Shown in pieces: positions 32,761-43,747 of a stretch of 64,000 nucleotides of DNA. Every line of letters begins with the position of its first letter. Within the stretch, counting starts at the first letter, position 1. Both the position numbers and the translations under genes were made by a program. Location: positions 100,923,811 through 100,987,810 of the forward strand of contig CM043947.1 in NCBI GenBank assembly GCA_014529385.2, written 5' to 3'. The DNA comes from Adiantum capillus-veneris. Its lineage: Eukaryota; Streptophyta; Polypodiopsida; Polypodiales; Pteridaceae. The notes below the pieces were generated by a model. That model made no database searches and was not told the origin of the DNA. It was given only the letters and a program-made list of their open reading frames with translations.

Positions 32761-33900
32761 TGTCACGTGCACATCTAGCCCTATGTGCATGTGGACAAGC
32801 TACTTCATGACTAGGGTTAAGTTCAACTTAGGAAGTGTTCTGGCACCTTTGTGAGTCTGTTCACAAGCTGTGCATGTCCAGGCACTTAGAGTAGTTGCAC
32901 TTCCTCTGGTTGCACAGAGCATGATTATCAGATTACAGTCAGTACCCATCAGGAGCATTTTCCAGTACATAGAACCCATTTGCCCTATTTTAGCCATTTT
33001 TCACTTACTATTATTAAGTGACTTTGTTGGGAAACTGGGTAGGGCAACTTTGGCAAGTTAATATATAAGAAAGCTAGCTGCTAGCACTTTCTGGCAGAAG
33101 AGGCAACAGGAGTCCAACCACTCACAGTGCACCTTCTCAGCAAGACCAACGTTTTGGCTCAGGACCAGCCTAGAGTTTTTCATCAGATCAGACCTAGCGT
33201 TTTTGCAGACCACAGATCAGCCTAGCGTTTTTGCAATTGCAGATCTACATCAGCGATTTGCACATTCACGGCAACAAGACCATCCCTAGCATCAATGTTT
33301 TCAGTTTTCAGCAGTCAGACTCCGCACTGCAACCCCCAAACCTCACAGATCTCGCCTTCCCGCAGCAGATCCTCGTCGCACGGTCAGATCAGCCAATGTT
33401 TGCACTTTCAGCCTGCTATTCGCAGATTTCAGCATCTGCGTTTTCAATGCATGGTCATCGCGTCATCGTTATCGCCGTCGTCACCGACATAGAGTCAAAA
33501 TTCAGCAAATACAAGATTTGCAGATTTCAGCCTTTAGCGTTTTCAGATTTCAGCCCGTCTCGTCACCGTCCTCATCGTTGTCGACATCGTCGGCAAGTCC
33601 ATTGCATTTAGACCATTGTACGAGATTTGTGCAATCAATAGCATAGACTTCTCTCGCCATCGAGAGAGGGGCCCTTGGAGGAGGGTTTGACAACATTCTG
33701 GTGTCGTATTCTCTTCTCTCCCTATCTCATACAGTCTCAATACCTTCATTCACAGTGTCTTCCACTTTGTTTGTGATCATTTGCACTCTCTCATTAAGGA
33801 ACGGAAGGCTCTCCCTTCCGTAAGTAAAAAGAACCCTTGAGCACAGTTCGGAGCACTCATCTTGAGCAAAGTTCAACATTTACTTCCGCTACACATTACA
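32761..33900 (+). mobile_element. LTR1 copy B, 5' LTR of a gypsy element
   Basis: 1140 bp, TGTCACGTGCAC...CATTACA, followed immediately by TTGGTATCAGAGC (PBS 33902-33913). TATATAAG near 33061. Hairpin around 33654-33673. No 3' LTR of this element is present; the internal region is lost after gag. Confidence 0.93.
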
Positions 33901-34382
33901 TTGGTATCAGAGCTTTGGCATTGTTTCTGTATCACTCAAGGAAAGAACCAAAGAATTTTTTTGTTTGTTGCGATCGCATGTAACCCAAGTCCTCTTGGGC
34001 GTGTCGATTCCTAATCGTGGTTTTGAAGAGTGACAGGAAACCCAAGAAAGAAGGGCTTGTCCGGCCTCCCCTTGTTCCTCTTTTCACTCATTGAGAGCGG
34101 ACTGTGCACTTAGCCACCGGCTAATCGAAGTAAGGTGGGAAAAAGCAACCTTGGTGTGAGCGCAAGGCGGCCAAGGGGTGCACCCGCAGGGAAGAGTAGA
34201 GCTCGGGTAAGAGAAGATCGTTCTCTAACACAGATTGCAAGCTAAAGTAGAACTCAAGACCTTCCTAAACTCAAGACCCTCAAGTAACTCAAGAACTCAA
34301 GAACCCAAGAACCACAAGAACCCAAGTTCCTCATGAACTCAAGAACTCAAGACTTCAGTGTACGGTCATCACCCAAAGCGGA

Positions 34383-35940
34383 ATGGATACTTCGCATGGA
34401 GGTGATGAGCATGGAGGTGGCGAAGAAGAATTTTCCCCACCGGGAGGTTTTTCTGACCCTCCCCCGTCCCCATCTACGACAAGGATTGCACCAAATCCTA
34501 TGGAGGCTTTGATCAAGACGATGATGGACATGATGATACAACAAGAAGCGCAACGCAGCGAGCGCGAAGAAAGAAAGGCAGAATTGGATTGCAGCCTTAG
34601 AGCGTGAGTGCGAGCAAGCGCGCTTGGCGGCCGAAGAAAGAAAGGAAAAATTGGATCGCAAGCGCAAAGAAAGAAAGGCCGAATTGGATCGCGAGCGCGA
34701 AGAAAGACGGTTAGCCTTGGAGCGTGAGCGCGAGCAAGCGCACTTGGCGGCCGAAGACAGAAGGGTAGCCTTGGAGCGTGAGCGCGAGCAAGCGCACTTG
34801 GCAGCCGAAGATAGACGAGCGGCCTTGGAGTTAAGAGCGTGAGGCGCAGAGAGACCAACGCATGCAGGAGTTGGTCCTACAGATACTTACCTCGAAACCC
34901 GAGCCGATAAAGATGTTGGTAGTTCATCAAGTAGCAGAGACTCGAACTCCAACAACCCCGTCACAGAGAAGATCACAGTCAGTAAGTATGACGGTAAGAT
35001 GGATGCTAGTGTTATTTATTCTTGGTTGGATCAATTTAATGCTTATTTTGTGACACTAAGAAGACAGAGGATAGCAAGGTTTTGACGGAAGCCATGTATC
35101 TTGCCGCTGATGCCATCAATTGGTACCACGCATGGCAAGAGACACAGTTGGCCGCACACCTAGAGGAAGCCGACGAAGGTGCGCCCCTTTCCTTCAATTG
35201 GGCCGACTTACAAGACAAGCTCAAGGCGCGGTTTATGCCACCTCAGTACCTAGCACGATTGAAGGACAATTGGCGCAGTCTCAAGCAAAGTGGTTTGCCT
35301 GTTATGTTTTTCTCTAGTCGTGTTTTGCAGCTCGACACCCAATTACGCAAATCGGATGATGAGCGCAAGGAGACTTTCATTTTCGGGTTGGACGACTATA
35401 TCAGGTTTGATGTCGAAGTCCTCAACCCCGTAGATCTTAACAAGGCGGTAGCGATTGCTCTCGCGCACGAGATGAAGCACAATAAGGGAAAGCCGAAGGA
35501 GACCTAGACTTCTCAAAGTACCTCTCAGACTCCTCAAAACCCGCAGAACGGTAAGGATGGTAAGAATGGTAACTCTTCTAACCAATCTTCCTCTAGTCTC
35601 TCGAAAAAGAACTCACACAATGAATCTAAGGGTAAAGCTAACACAATTGCTAAACCTAAGCTCACTCCAAATGAAAAAGCAACACATAGAATACATCACG
35701 TAAGAAGAACAAAGCATTTATTCTAAGGAAGGTCGATGTTATCATTGTCACATCAAGGGTCACATAAGAAGAACATGTCCTAAGATTGAATCTAGCGAAT
35801 CTAAAGAACCCACAGAACCCACATCCTCTGTTAATGCCATCAATGAGAACACGAGTGTGACCCAAGTTTCTCATGATCCTCCCATTGATGAGTCTCTCAT
35901 TAAGTGTTATGGTCAAGAAGAAGAGAATTTTAACGTCGTA
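34383..35940 (+). pseudogene. gag: LTR1-family gypsy Gag, frameshifted and 3'-truncated
   Basis: Begins ATGGATACTTCGC at 34383 after a 470-base leader. N-terminus is acidic and Pro/Gly-rich (EEEFSPPGGFSDPP), followed by a charged coiled-coil-like region with repeated REREQAHLAAEDRR units (about 34600-34842). The retrotransposon gag core lies at about 35082-35507 (WYHAWQETQ, KARFMPPQYLARLKD, VLQLDTQLRKSDDERKETFIFGL), and a CCHC knuckle CYHCHIKGHIRRTC at about 35736-35777. Frames change at least three times and there are stops at 34605-34607 and near 35505. The coding trace continues to about 35940, where the tandem array takes over. A shorter relative of the N-terminus occurs at 57388. Confidence 0.85.
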
Positions 35941-36275
35941 GGAAACTATCCCAAGAGACCTTAAAGATCTAGCCGACGAGGAGAGTTGAACTCAAGACCT
36001 GTTATTCAAGAGGGAAATGGCATAACCAATCTACCACACTTGGGTGATAGAAAGGTTATACCGTTTTCCTCTTCTTATTAGCACAAACACACACACCCAC
36101 ACCCACACCTGAGAAGAAGAGAATTTTAACGTCGTAGGAAACTATCCCAAGAGACCTTAAAGATCTAGCCGACGAGGAGAGTTGAACTCAAGAGCTGTTA
36201 TTCAAGAGGGAAATGGCATAACCAATCTACCACACTTGGGTGATAGAAAGGTTATACCATTTTCCTCTTCTTATT

Positions 36276-36339
<64 letters not shown>

Positions 36340-36960
36340 AAGAAGAGAATTTTAATGTCGTAGGAAACTATCCCAAGAAACCTTAAACATCTAGCAGACG
36401 AGGAGAGTTGAACTCAAGACCTGTTATTCAAGAGGGAAATGGCATAACCAATCTACCACACTTGGGTGATAGAAAGGTTATACCATTTTCCTCTTCTTAT
36501 TAGCACAAACACACACCCACACCCACACCTGGGAAGAAGAGAATTTTAACGTCGTAGGAAACTATCCCAAGAGACCTTAAAGATCTAGCCGACGAGGAGA
36601 GTTGAACTCAAGAGCTGTTATTCAAGAGGGAAATGGCATAACCAATCTACCACACTTGGGTGATAGAAAGGTTATACCATTTCCTCTTCTTATTAGCACA
36701 CACACACACACCCACACCCACACACACACCCGAGAAGAAGAGAATTTTAACGTCGTAGCAAACTATCCCAAGAAACCTTAAACATCTAGCCGACGAGGAG
36801 AGTTGAACTCAAGACCTGTTATTCAAGAGGGAAATGGCATAACCAATCTACCACACTTGGGTGATAGAAAGGTTATACAATTTTCCTCTTCTTATTAGCG
36901 CGCGCGCGCGCACACACACACACACACACACGAGAAGAAGAGAATTTTAATGCCGTAGGA
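35917..36960. repeat. tandem array of about 200-bp units with (CA)n linkers
   Basis: Unit starts (GAAGAAGAGAATTTTAA) at about 35917, 36111, 36337, 36531, 36732 and a partial one at 36932. Each unit comprises a short gag-derived start, a segment that on the minus strand carries pol III-like A box TGGTAGATTGG and B box GTTCAACTC, then CTCTTCTTATTAGC and a CA-rich linker of varying length (longest 36280-36336). Confidence 0.95.
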
Positions 36961-37010
36961 AAAAAAAGTTAAGGGACAAGTTGCAAGACGCTATTTGGTG
37001 AAGTTCAAGA
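36961..37010 (+). pseudogene. chromodomain scrap in opposite orientation
   Basis: Plus-strand VKGQVARRYLVKFKN, matching the chromodomain of the pol at 1-3013, ends at about 37010. The next sequence is minus-strand RNase H. This marks an inversion or end-joining junction. Confidence 0.75.
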
Positions 37011-39010
37011 ACTAAGCGTAAACTCTGATGATCAGAGACAACCCTAAATTCGGCTCCGAGTCGCCACTGAGTAAGAGCATGGATAACCTCCAAAAGCTCT
37101 TTCTCATAAATCTGTGCTGTCAATTCCGGCCTTAAAAACAATCGGCTCTCATAGACAATGACATGGCCTTATTGCATTAAGACCACACCCAAACTACGAC
37201 CACAAGCATTACAATATACTTTGAATGACTTTTGCAAATCCGACAAAGTCAAAATTGGTCCGGTAGTCAATTTCTCTTTCAAAGTCTGAAAGCAGTCACT
37301 TCTGTGGGTCCCCACGAGAAAGGAATGTGCAAAGGGGAAGCCACCTCTGCAAAATTTCGAATGAACCGCCGGTAGTAAGAACATAAGCCCAAGAAGCTTC
37401 TAACTTCATGAACATTCTTCAAAACAGGCCAATCACATATAGTCTCAATCTTGGCTGGGTCCATCTGTACTCGTGCTGTCGAGATGATGTGTCCCAAAAG
37501 TGTATCTCCGGTAAGAAAAATTCACTCTTCTTGGCATTGATTACTAACTTGTGATCTCGCAATGCCTGAAAGACCTGTAGCAGATGGTGTTTATGTTCTG
37601 CCTCATCCTTGGAGAAGACTATAATGTCATCAAAGAAAGTGCCAACAAATGGTCTGTACTCTCTGAAAATCATATCCATCATACGGTTGAAAGTTGTTGG
37701 AGCATTGGTTAGGCCAAAAGGCATCACCAAAAATTCATATAAACCGAAGCTTGTCCAAAAAGCTGTCTTGTAGACATCTCCCGGTGCAATTCGGATCTGA
37801 TGATATCCACTTTTCAAATCGATCCTGCTGAAACAAGAGAATCTCTGTAGTCGATCAAGAATATCATCAATCCTCGGAATCAGAAATCTGTTCTTGATGG
37901 TGATTTTATTGAGAGCTCTATAATCAATGCACATTCTCCAAGATCCGTCTTTCTTTAAAACCAACAACACTGGAGAGCAATAGGGTGAAGTACTCGACTG
38001 GATAAGACCCTTTTCCAAAAGGTCTTTCACTTGGTTCATAATCTCTCCATTCTCGGCTCGGCTCACACGATCAGGGGGCCAGTTCGGTGGTGTGTTTCCA
38101 GGTATCAGATCAATAGTATGATCCTTGGGACCAGATGGTGGCAACTCGCCTGGCAGGCCCTCAGAAAAGCAATTGGCATGAGTGTGGAGAAAATCTTGGC
38201 GTTCTTTATCAAGTTCAAACATATTCATTATGTGTTCATCATTTAACTCTTTCAAGTAGATCGAGTAAACAAACGAACTGGAGTTTCATTAATTTGAAAA
38301 CAGCCGAAGTAGATACAATAGGGACAGAGACTCACCCTTCAATTTCACATCAAGTACAATTTTTTGGCCCTTTTCATTTGTCAAAGTCGCTTTCTTCGCC
38401 CGATATCACAACGTTGTTCTTATGGTACCAAGGGACTCCTAGGAGGACGTCACAACCTTCTAAGGGCATTATGTAAAAGTCCTTGTGCCCCAAATAGCCT
38501 TGACAATGCAACCAAAGTTTGCCAATGACAAGTGTAATGGCTATGTCCAGTCCGGGTGTCGCTAGAACTACCTCTGCTGGTGGTCCCATCCAATCGGGTG
38601 TAATCTCGAGCCGCGCCGCCAATTCAGGTGAAATGAAGTTGGCCTTGGCTCCTCCATCAAAGAAAATTAGGGCTTCTTGATCTTTCACTTTGCCCTAAGC
38701 TCGGCAAAATTCTGTACTTTCATCAATCATGCTTGGGTCGGTACCCATGCAATCTGGAATGAGTCTTGCTTTCATCTTGCCTTTTTTGCCACTTTCCTCA
38801 GCTGCTCTCCAACTCTCTGGCCTGTCTTCATGTTGTTCTTGTTGTGCCTTTTTGGGGCACTACGCGAAGACGTGCCCATGTTCCCTGCATCCAAAACACT
38901 TCCCTTCTTTGATGTAATTGGCCCTCTCTCGAAGAGTGAGCCGGGGGAATTTGGAGTTGGAGGAAGCTCTCGGAGTGGCTTGGGAGACGAAAAGGCGAAC
39001 AGAGTCTGGA
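37011..39010 (-). pseudogene. pol: gypsy gag-end/protease/RT/RNase H fragment, broken
   Basis: In minus-strand order: gag end with CCHC knuckle at about 38860-38905 containing an in-frame TAG just before the last Cys; protease about 38374-38690 (FFDGGAKANFIS, with DGG where DSG is usual, then YIMPLEGCDVLLGVPW); a stop between knuckle and protease; RT 37500-38255 with FFDDIIVFS; frameshift near 37500; thumb/connection segment 37279-37497; RNase H start about 37169-37300 (YCNACGRSLG) with a stop, then YEKELLEVIHAL near 37100. Truncated inside RNase H at the inversion junction. Confidence 0.9.
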
Positions 39011-39167
39011 GCTTAAGAGGGATAGCAGATTGTGTGGAGCCCATTGCGTGTGGAGTTCCCTTTGCGGTGGAATAGAATCGGATTGGAGAATTTTTGCGGC
39101 TTGGTTCGTGCGGCCACACTTTGGAGTGCGAGAAGGTTCGCGGAGTTCCAGATCTCGCAACTTTACC

Positions 39168-39968
39168 ATGGCCCCCCCTTGCTCGAGCTCCAGCGACAAA
39201 ATTGAATGGGAATAACTACGTCATTGGAATTTGATTATGCGACTCTGGTTCTCACGGAAAGGCTTATGGGATGTTGTCGACGGCTCAGAGCCTCGTCCCA
39301 CAAGGGATTCCCACAACAGGTACACCCGCCTTCAAGATGACAAATTATCTCAAATCGTGTGCCGATTGGGGTGCGGCTAATGCGAAGGCAATGTTGGCCA
39401 TTGCGGAATCTCTTACAAAGGACCTATCTCCAACAATTCAGACCTTGAAGACTGCCAAAGAAATGTGGTTTAAGCTCGTAGGTATGTTTAATCGGGATTC
39501 TACGATGCGAGCAGTCACCCTTCTTGGACAGTTGTTTGTCATCCATTTTGCACGAGGAAGTCGATGCAATCATTTCTTATGAAGACTAAAGTTATTCATG
39601 ATCAACTATCGGCTATAAAGAGTGCATTGATGAGTACCCAGTTAGCTGCTTTGGTTCTCACGAAGTTGCCTAAAGAGTATGAAACAGTGGCTACGACACT
39701 TCGGCTACAAGTCACGAAGGAAAAGCTGGAATTTAATGATCTCAGCTCTTTTCTCATTGAGGAGGAAGCCGTGTTGGTAACTCAAGGCAAAATTCAGATT
39801 TCTGAGACAGTGGAAGCACATGGTGAAGCACTTGCTGCTTCGGATTCCAGAAAGAGGACAAAGTACCCTTGTTACAAATGTGGAAAGCGTGGTCATTTGG
39901 CCAAGGATTGCAAATCCAAAGGCAAAGATAGAGATTCTACAAAGGACAAAGGTAAAAGCAAGCAATAG
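39168..39968 (+). pseudogene. gag: Ty1/copia Gag fragment, frameshifted
   Basis: ATG at 39168; LNGNNY segment near 39200, GLWDVVDGSE near 39270, UBN2-type helices, a frameshift near 39560, and CCHC knuckle CYKCGKRGHLAKDC at about 39869-39910. Protease, integrase and RT are deleted; at about 40380-40571 only RNase-H-distal/3' sequence remains before the LTR. Confidence 0.85.
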
Positions 39969-40571
39969 GAGGAAAGCAGTGATAGTGACTCAAGGAAGGA
40001 CAGCAAGGAGGCTGCTGGTGTGGCAGTGACTACACTGGCACGGACTGCCGCCTTCTAGTCACATGAAGATCGGTGTCACCACTAGCTTCAGCCAGAGAGA
40101 GGCTTGTGAGTGGCAAAGAGGGGCAAGCAATGCTTCCTATAATTAATTTGGACCCTTGTGTTGGAGTTCAAGTTATTGGTGTTTGGACCCGTGAGTCGGA
40201 GTTCAATGCACATGCATCTGGCAGGGAACCAATCAGATGTCTAAAACACTATGGATGGGCATGCCAATTCATTGTTGTTGGTCGGATCATGGACAAGATG
40301 TGTTCCACGGTTCATTATCTTTGAGTTTTATATTTTGGACGTAATGTGTTCATAGTTCACGAATGGGGATTATTGGACGTAGTATGGTCTACAGTTCAAA
40401 GTTTCTACAAAGGCAACCCATGCTCAAGATGGCATCACTTTCAGGTACAAAGTTGAGGAGAGCAACACCGAGGTGTATCCAATAGTCCAAGGCCTTCTAT
40501 TGGGGTGTCCATGGTAGCTTCTTCATCGACTTGGTCTCACTATTGATGTCCACTATGAGCTGCAGAGAGGG
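39969..40571 (+). other. copia internal remnant with deletion, ending in purine tract
   Basis: A Ser/Lys-rich gag tail continues briefly, then non-coding or shuffled sequence, ending in GCAGAGAGGG at about 40562-40571, a purine tract directly before an LTR start. Confidence 0.5.
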
Positions 40572-40745
40572 TGTTAAGAGTTTTGGCATCTCAAGTGAAC
40601 TACCCAATGTGATCCCATTATTTAGTTTGGCTTTTAGGTATTTATTCTTGGGTAGGGCAATTTACTGAGGTTGCTATATAAGCAACCCCTGGCCTCCATT
40701 GTATACACAATCAGTTATTCATTGCCAAGGTTGATTGGTTCAGGA

Positions 40746-40818
<73 letters not shown>

Positions 40819-40861
40819 GGGCTCACTCCCCTTGGTCTCTACGCTTCTGCATCGTCAACTT
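40572..40861 (+). mobile_element. copia 3' LTR, 3'-truncated
   Basis: Starts TGTTAAGAG after the purine tract; TATATAA at 40675-40681; a (CT)n run at 40746-40816. Cut at about 40861, where minus-strand gypsy RT begins. Confidence 0.75.
40746..40816. repeat. (CT)n microsatellite
   Basis: About 70 bp of CT within the truncated LTR, downstream of the TATA box. Confidence 0.98.
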
Positions 40862-42004
40862 TGACAACACAGTCTTCAAATCTGGCCATGTCCTAATTGC
40901 TTCAACCTTGGCGAGATCCATTCCGACACCATCCTTTGACACTATGTGGCCAAGAAAGTGAATCTCTTCCAAGAAGAACTAGCTTTTCTTAGGATTAACG
41001 AGCAACCTGTGACTGCGCAGCTCTTCGAAGACAATGGTCAAGTGACGCCTATGCTCCTCTTCATTCTTTGAGTAGACTATCATGTCGTCAAAGAATATGC
41101 TGACAAACTTTTAATGTAGGTGGAAAATCTGATCGATCACTCTATCGAACGTAGCTGGAGCATTTGTAAGACCGAACGGCATCACTAAGAACTCATACAG
41201 ACCAAATGTCTTCCTAAACGCGGTCTTGTGCACATCATCTGGCTTAATACGAATCTGATGGTACCCACTCTTAAGGTCTATCCTGCTGAAAATTGCAGCA
41301 CCCTCTAGTCGGTCAAAGAATATCATCAATCCTTGGGATAGGAAACTTGTTCTTGATGGTATTCTTATTCAACACACGGTAATCAATACACATGCGCCAA
41401 GAGCCATCCTTCTTCTGCACTAGAAGCACTAGGGAGCAAAAGGGTGAAGAACTAGGTTGAATCAACCCTTTCTCTAACAGCTCCTCTACTTGGCCCATAA
41501 TCTCTTTCTGCAGAGCGCACTAACCCTGTAGGGAGGCCTATTTAATGGGCTACAACCTGGCGCCAAATCTATCGCATGATCCTCACGCCTCTCCGGCGGC
41601 AACTAAGACAATAATGAATTAGAAAAACAATCATTAAACTCTCGCAAAAATGCTAAACCTTCTTTATCTAGCAAAGATAAATTTGACTGACAATTATCTG
41701 AAACATCATGTGCAAAAATCAAGTATGCAGAATGATGATTCTGAATTACAGAAATGACAGCCGAAGCAGGCACAAACTCCCCATAAGCTTTACATCCACG
41801 ATGTGAGTTTTGCCCCTATGTTGAAGAGTGATCTTTTTTTTGAAGAAATCCAACACTCCATGTATACGGAACATCCACGGGATTCCCAACAACGCATTGC
41901 ACCCTTCCAGTGGCATGATGTAAAATTCTTTTGTGTCCACATATGACTGCATCACATATGACTGCATATGCAGACGCGGCATTCCAATGATGGGCATAAC
42001 ACAC
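40862..42004 (-). pseudogene. pol: gypsy protease-RT fragment
   Basis: Minus-strand protease tail YIMPLEGCNALLGIPWM near 41900 and RGKTHIVDVKL near 41800 (matching bases 1-40 of the intact pol), then RT 41111-41498 ([30 protein letters not shown]) with a frameshift near 41320, and FFDD-type residues near 41080. It continues with stops to about 40862, where it is truncated inside RT/connection. Confidence 0.9.
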
Positions 42005-43595
42005 TCTGAAAGAATACGACACCAGATTGTTATCAAACCATCCTCCGAAGGCCCCACTCTATGGCGAGAGCGGTCTACTATTGATTGCACAAATCTCTAC
42101 AACGCTTGGACTTGCCGACGATGAGGACGACGACGAGACGGGCTGAAATCTGAAAACGCTAATGGCTGAAATCTGCAAATCTTTATCTGCTGAATTCTGA
42201 CTCTATGTCGGTGACAACGGCGATGATGACGACGCACTGAAAATGCAGATGCTGAAATCTGCGTTTTCCGGGCTGAAACTGTAGACTTCGCCGGATCTGA
42301 CCGTGCGGCGAGGATCTGCTGCGAGAAGGTGAGCTATGCGAGGTTTGGGACTTCTTCTGCGGGTTCTAACTGAAAACGCTGGTCTATGGGCTGATTCTGT
42401 CGCAAAGATCTGCAAAAACGCTGAGGTTGATCTGCAACACAAAAACGCTAGGGGCTGAAACATGTCTTTGCTGAGGAAACTCCTAACGCTAGGGCTGACC
42501 TGCTATCGCTGGGGGATCTGCTATCGCTAGGGCTGATCTGTTGTGTCTTGTGGTCGCCGAGGCTAATCTGCCATGCAAAAATGCCAAGGCTGATCTGTGG
42601 TTGCAGAACGCTAGGTCCTTGCTGCTGTGTTGCAAAAATGCTAGGCCTGTTGGGGTCCTGCTGAGAAGGTGCCTGTTGAACCAAAGTTCTTGCTGTCTCT
42701 TCTACCAGAAAGTGCTAGCGCTAGGTTTCTTATATACAAACTTATGAAATTTGCCCTACCTAGTTTCCAACAAAAGTCACTTAAAAATAATAAGTGAAAA
42801 ATGTCAAAAATAGGAAAAATAGGTCTATGCACTGTAAAAATGCTCTTGATGGGTTCCAATGGTAATTTGATGATCATGATGTGTGCAACCAGAGGATATA
42901 TGTCACAAAGTGATGACGTGGCGGACAACAAAAACCCTAATTTCTGCCAGCAACCCTAATTTCCGGAAATCGCGGAGGCGGAATATTAAAAAAAAAATTT
43001 TTTTTTTTTTGGAAATTTTGAGCGACGCAAATCTCAGCTTTTCGCTTTGATTTGGGAGAAAGAAAGAGAAAAAGAGAACTTGCTTTTTACTGACTCTCAT
43101 TGAGAGAGAGAGAGAGAGAATCTGCTTTTGCTTTCAAGCTTTTGGGGCTCTGCTTTTGGGCATCCCTTGTAACCTTTAAATTAGTGGTGAGGGCCTCACT
43201 TCTCAGAGCATCTGGACGCAGAGTTTGAGAGTGAAACCCTAACCCCTCTCTTGTACTTTGATGATTGATTAATACAAAAAGAAATACCGAAAGGGGCGCC
43301 AGTCTTTGGGGCCAATATCTCTAGGCACGGAACTCTGCCGGGCCAGTGCAAATCTATTGTGATCTGTGAATTGTTTTGAAGTGGTTATTTGGTGCTGTCG
43401 CGGTTGATTCTTGACTTGGAGTGTCCAAGTCTGTTGCAATATACATCTAATCTAAGTGTCTGGACATGCACGCTTTGCGAACAGACTCACAAAAGCGCCA
43501 TATCACTTCCTATTCTAGACTGACTGAACTGAATTGAACCCTGGTCATGTTGTAGCTTGTCCACGGACACATAGGGTTGGATGTGTCACGTGACA
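42005..43595 (-). mobile_element. LTR1 copy C, truncated, carrying a nested LTR2
   Basis: Pieces 42005-42900 and 43439-43595. The U5 end is missing at 42005, where protease sequence abuts; the 5' end TGTCACGTGACAC lies at 43595 (reverse). The hairpin region is near 42055-42080. It was inserted into gag (sequence on the right is gag). Confidence 0.88.
42901..43438 (+). mobile_element. solo LTR2 nested in LTR1, perfect target duplication
   Basis: 538 bp, TGTCACAAAGTGATGACG...GTTGCA, flanked by ATATA at 42896-42900 and 43439-43443. Shared box GAAATACCGAAAGGGGCGCC at 43281-43300. The surrounding LTR1 reads continuously when it is removed. Confidence 0.94.
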
Positions 43596-43747
43596 ATACT
43601 TCTCAATCTGCTCTATCCAGATCAATTCCTATTCTAGACTGACTGAACTGAATTGAACCCTGGTCATGCTGTAGCTTGTCCATGGTCACATAGGGTTGGA
43701 TGTGTCACGTGACAATACTTCTCAATCTGCTCTATCAATGGCACAAA
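43509..43747. repeat. 119-bp tandem duplication across an LTR1/gag junction
   Basis: Units start CCTATTCTAG at 43509 and 43628. Each contains the first about 87 bases of LTR1 (reverse) plus about 22 bases of gag, so the junction itself was duplicated after insertion. Confidence 0.92.

Noticed and set aside
36111-36300. Functional tRNA gene on the minus strand of the array.
   Set aside because: A and B boxes fit, but a convincing acceptor stem and anticodon arm could not be drawn by hand, and the sequence is tandemly repeated with gag pieces.
35917-36960. CRISPR-like array (regular repeats with variable spacers).
   Set aside because: Units are about 200 bp, linkers are CA repeats, and the context is a plant retrotransposon; no cas genes.
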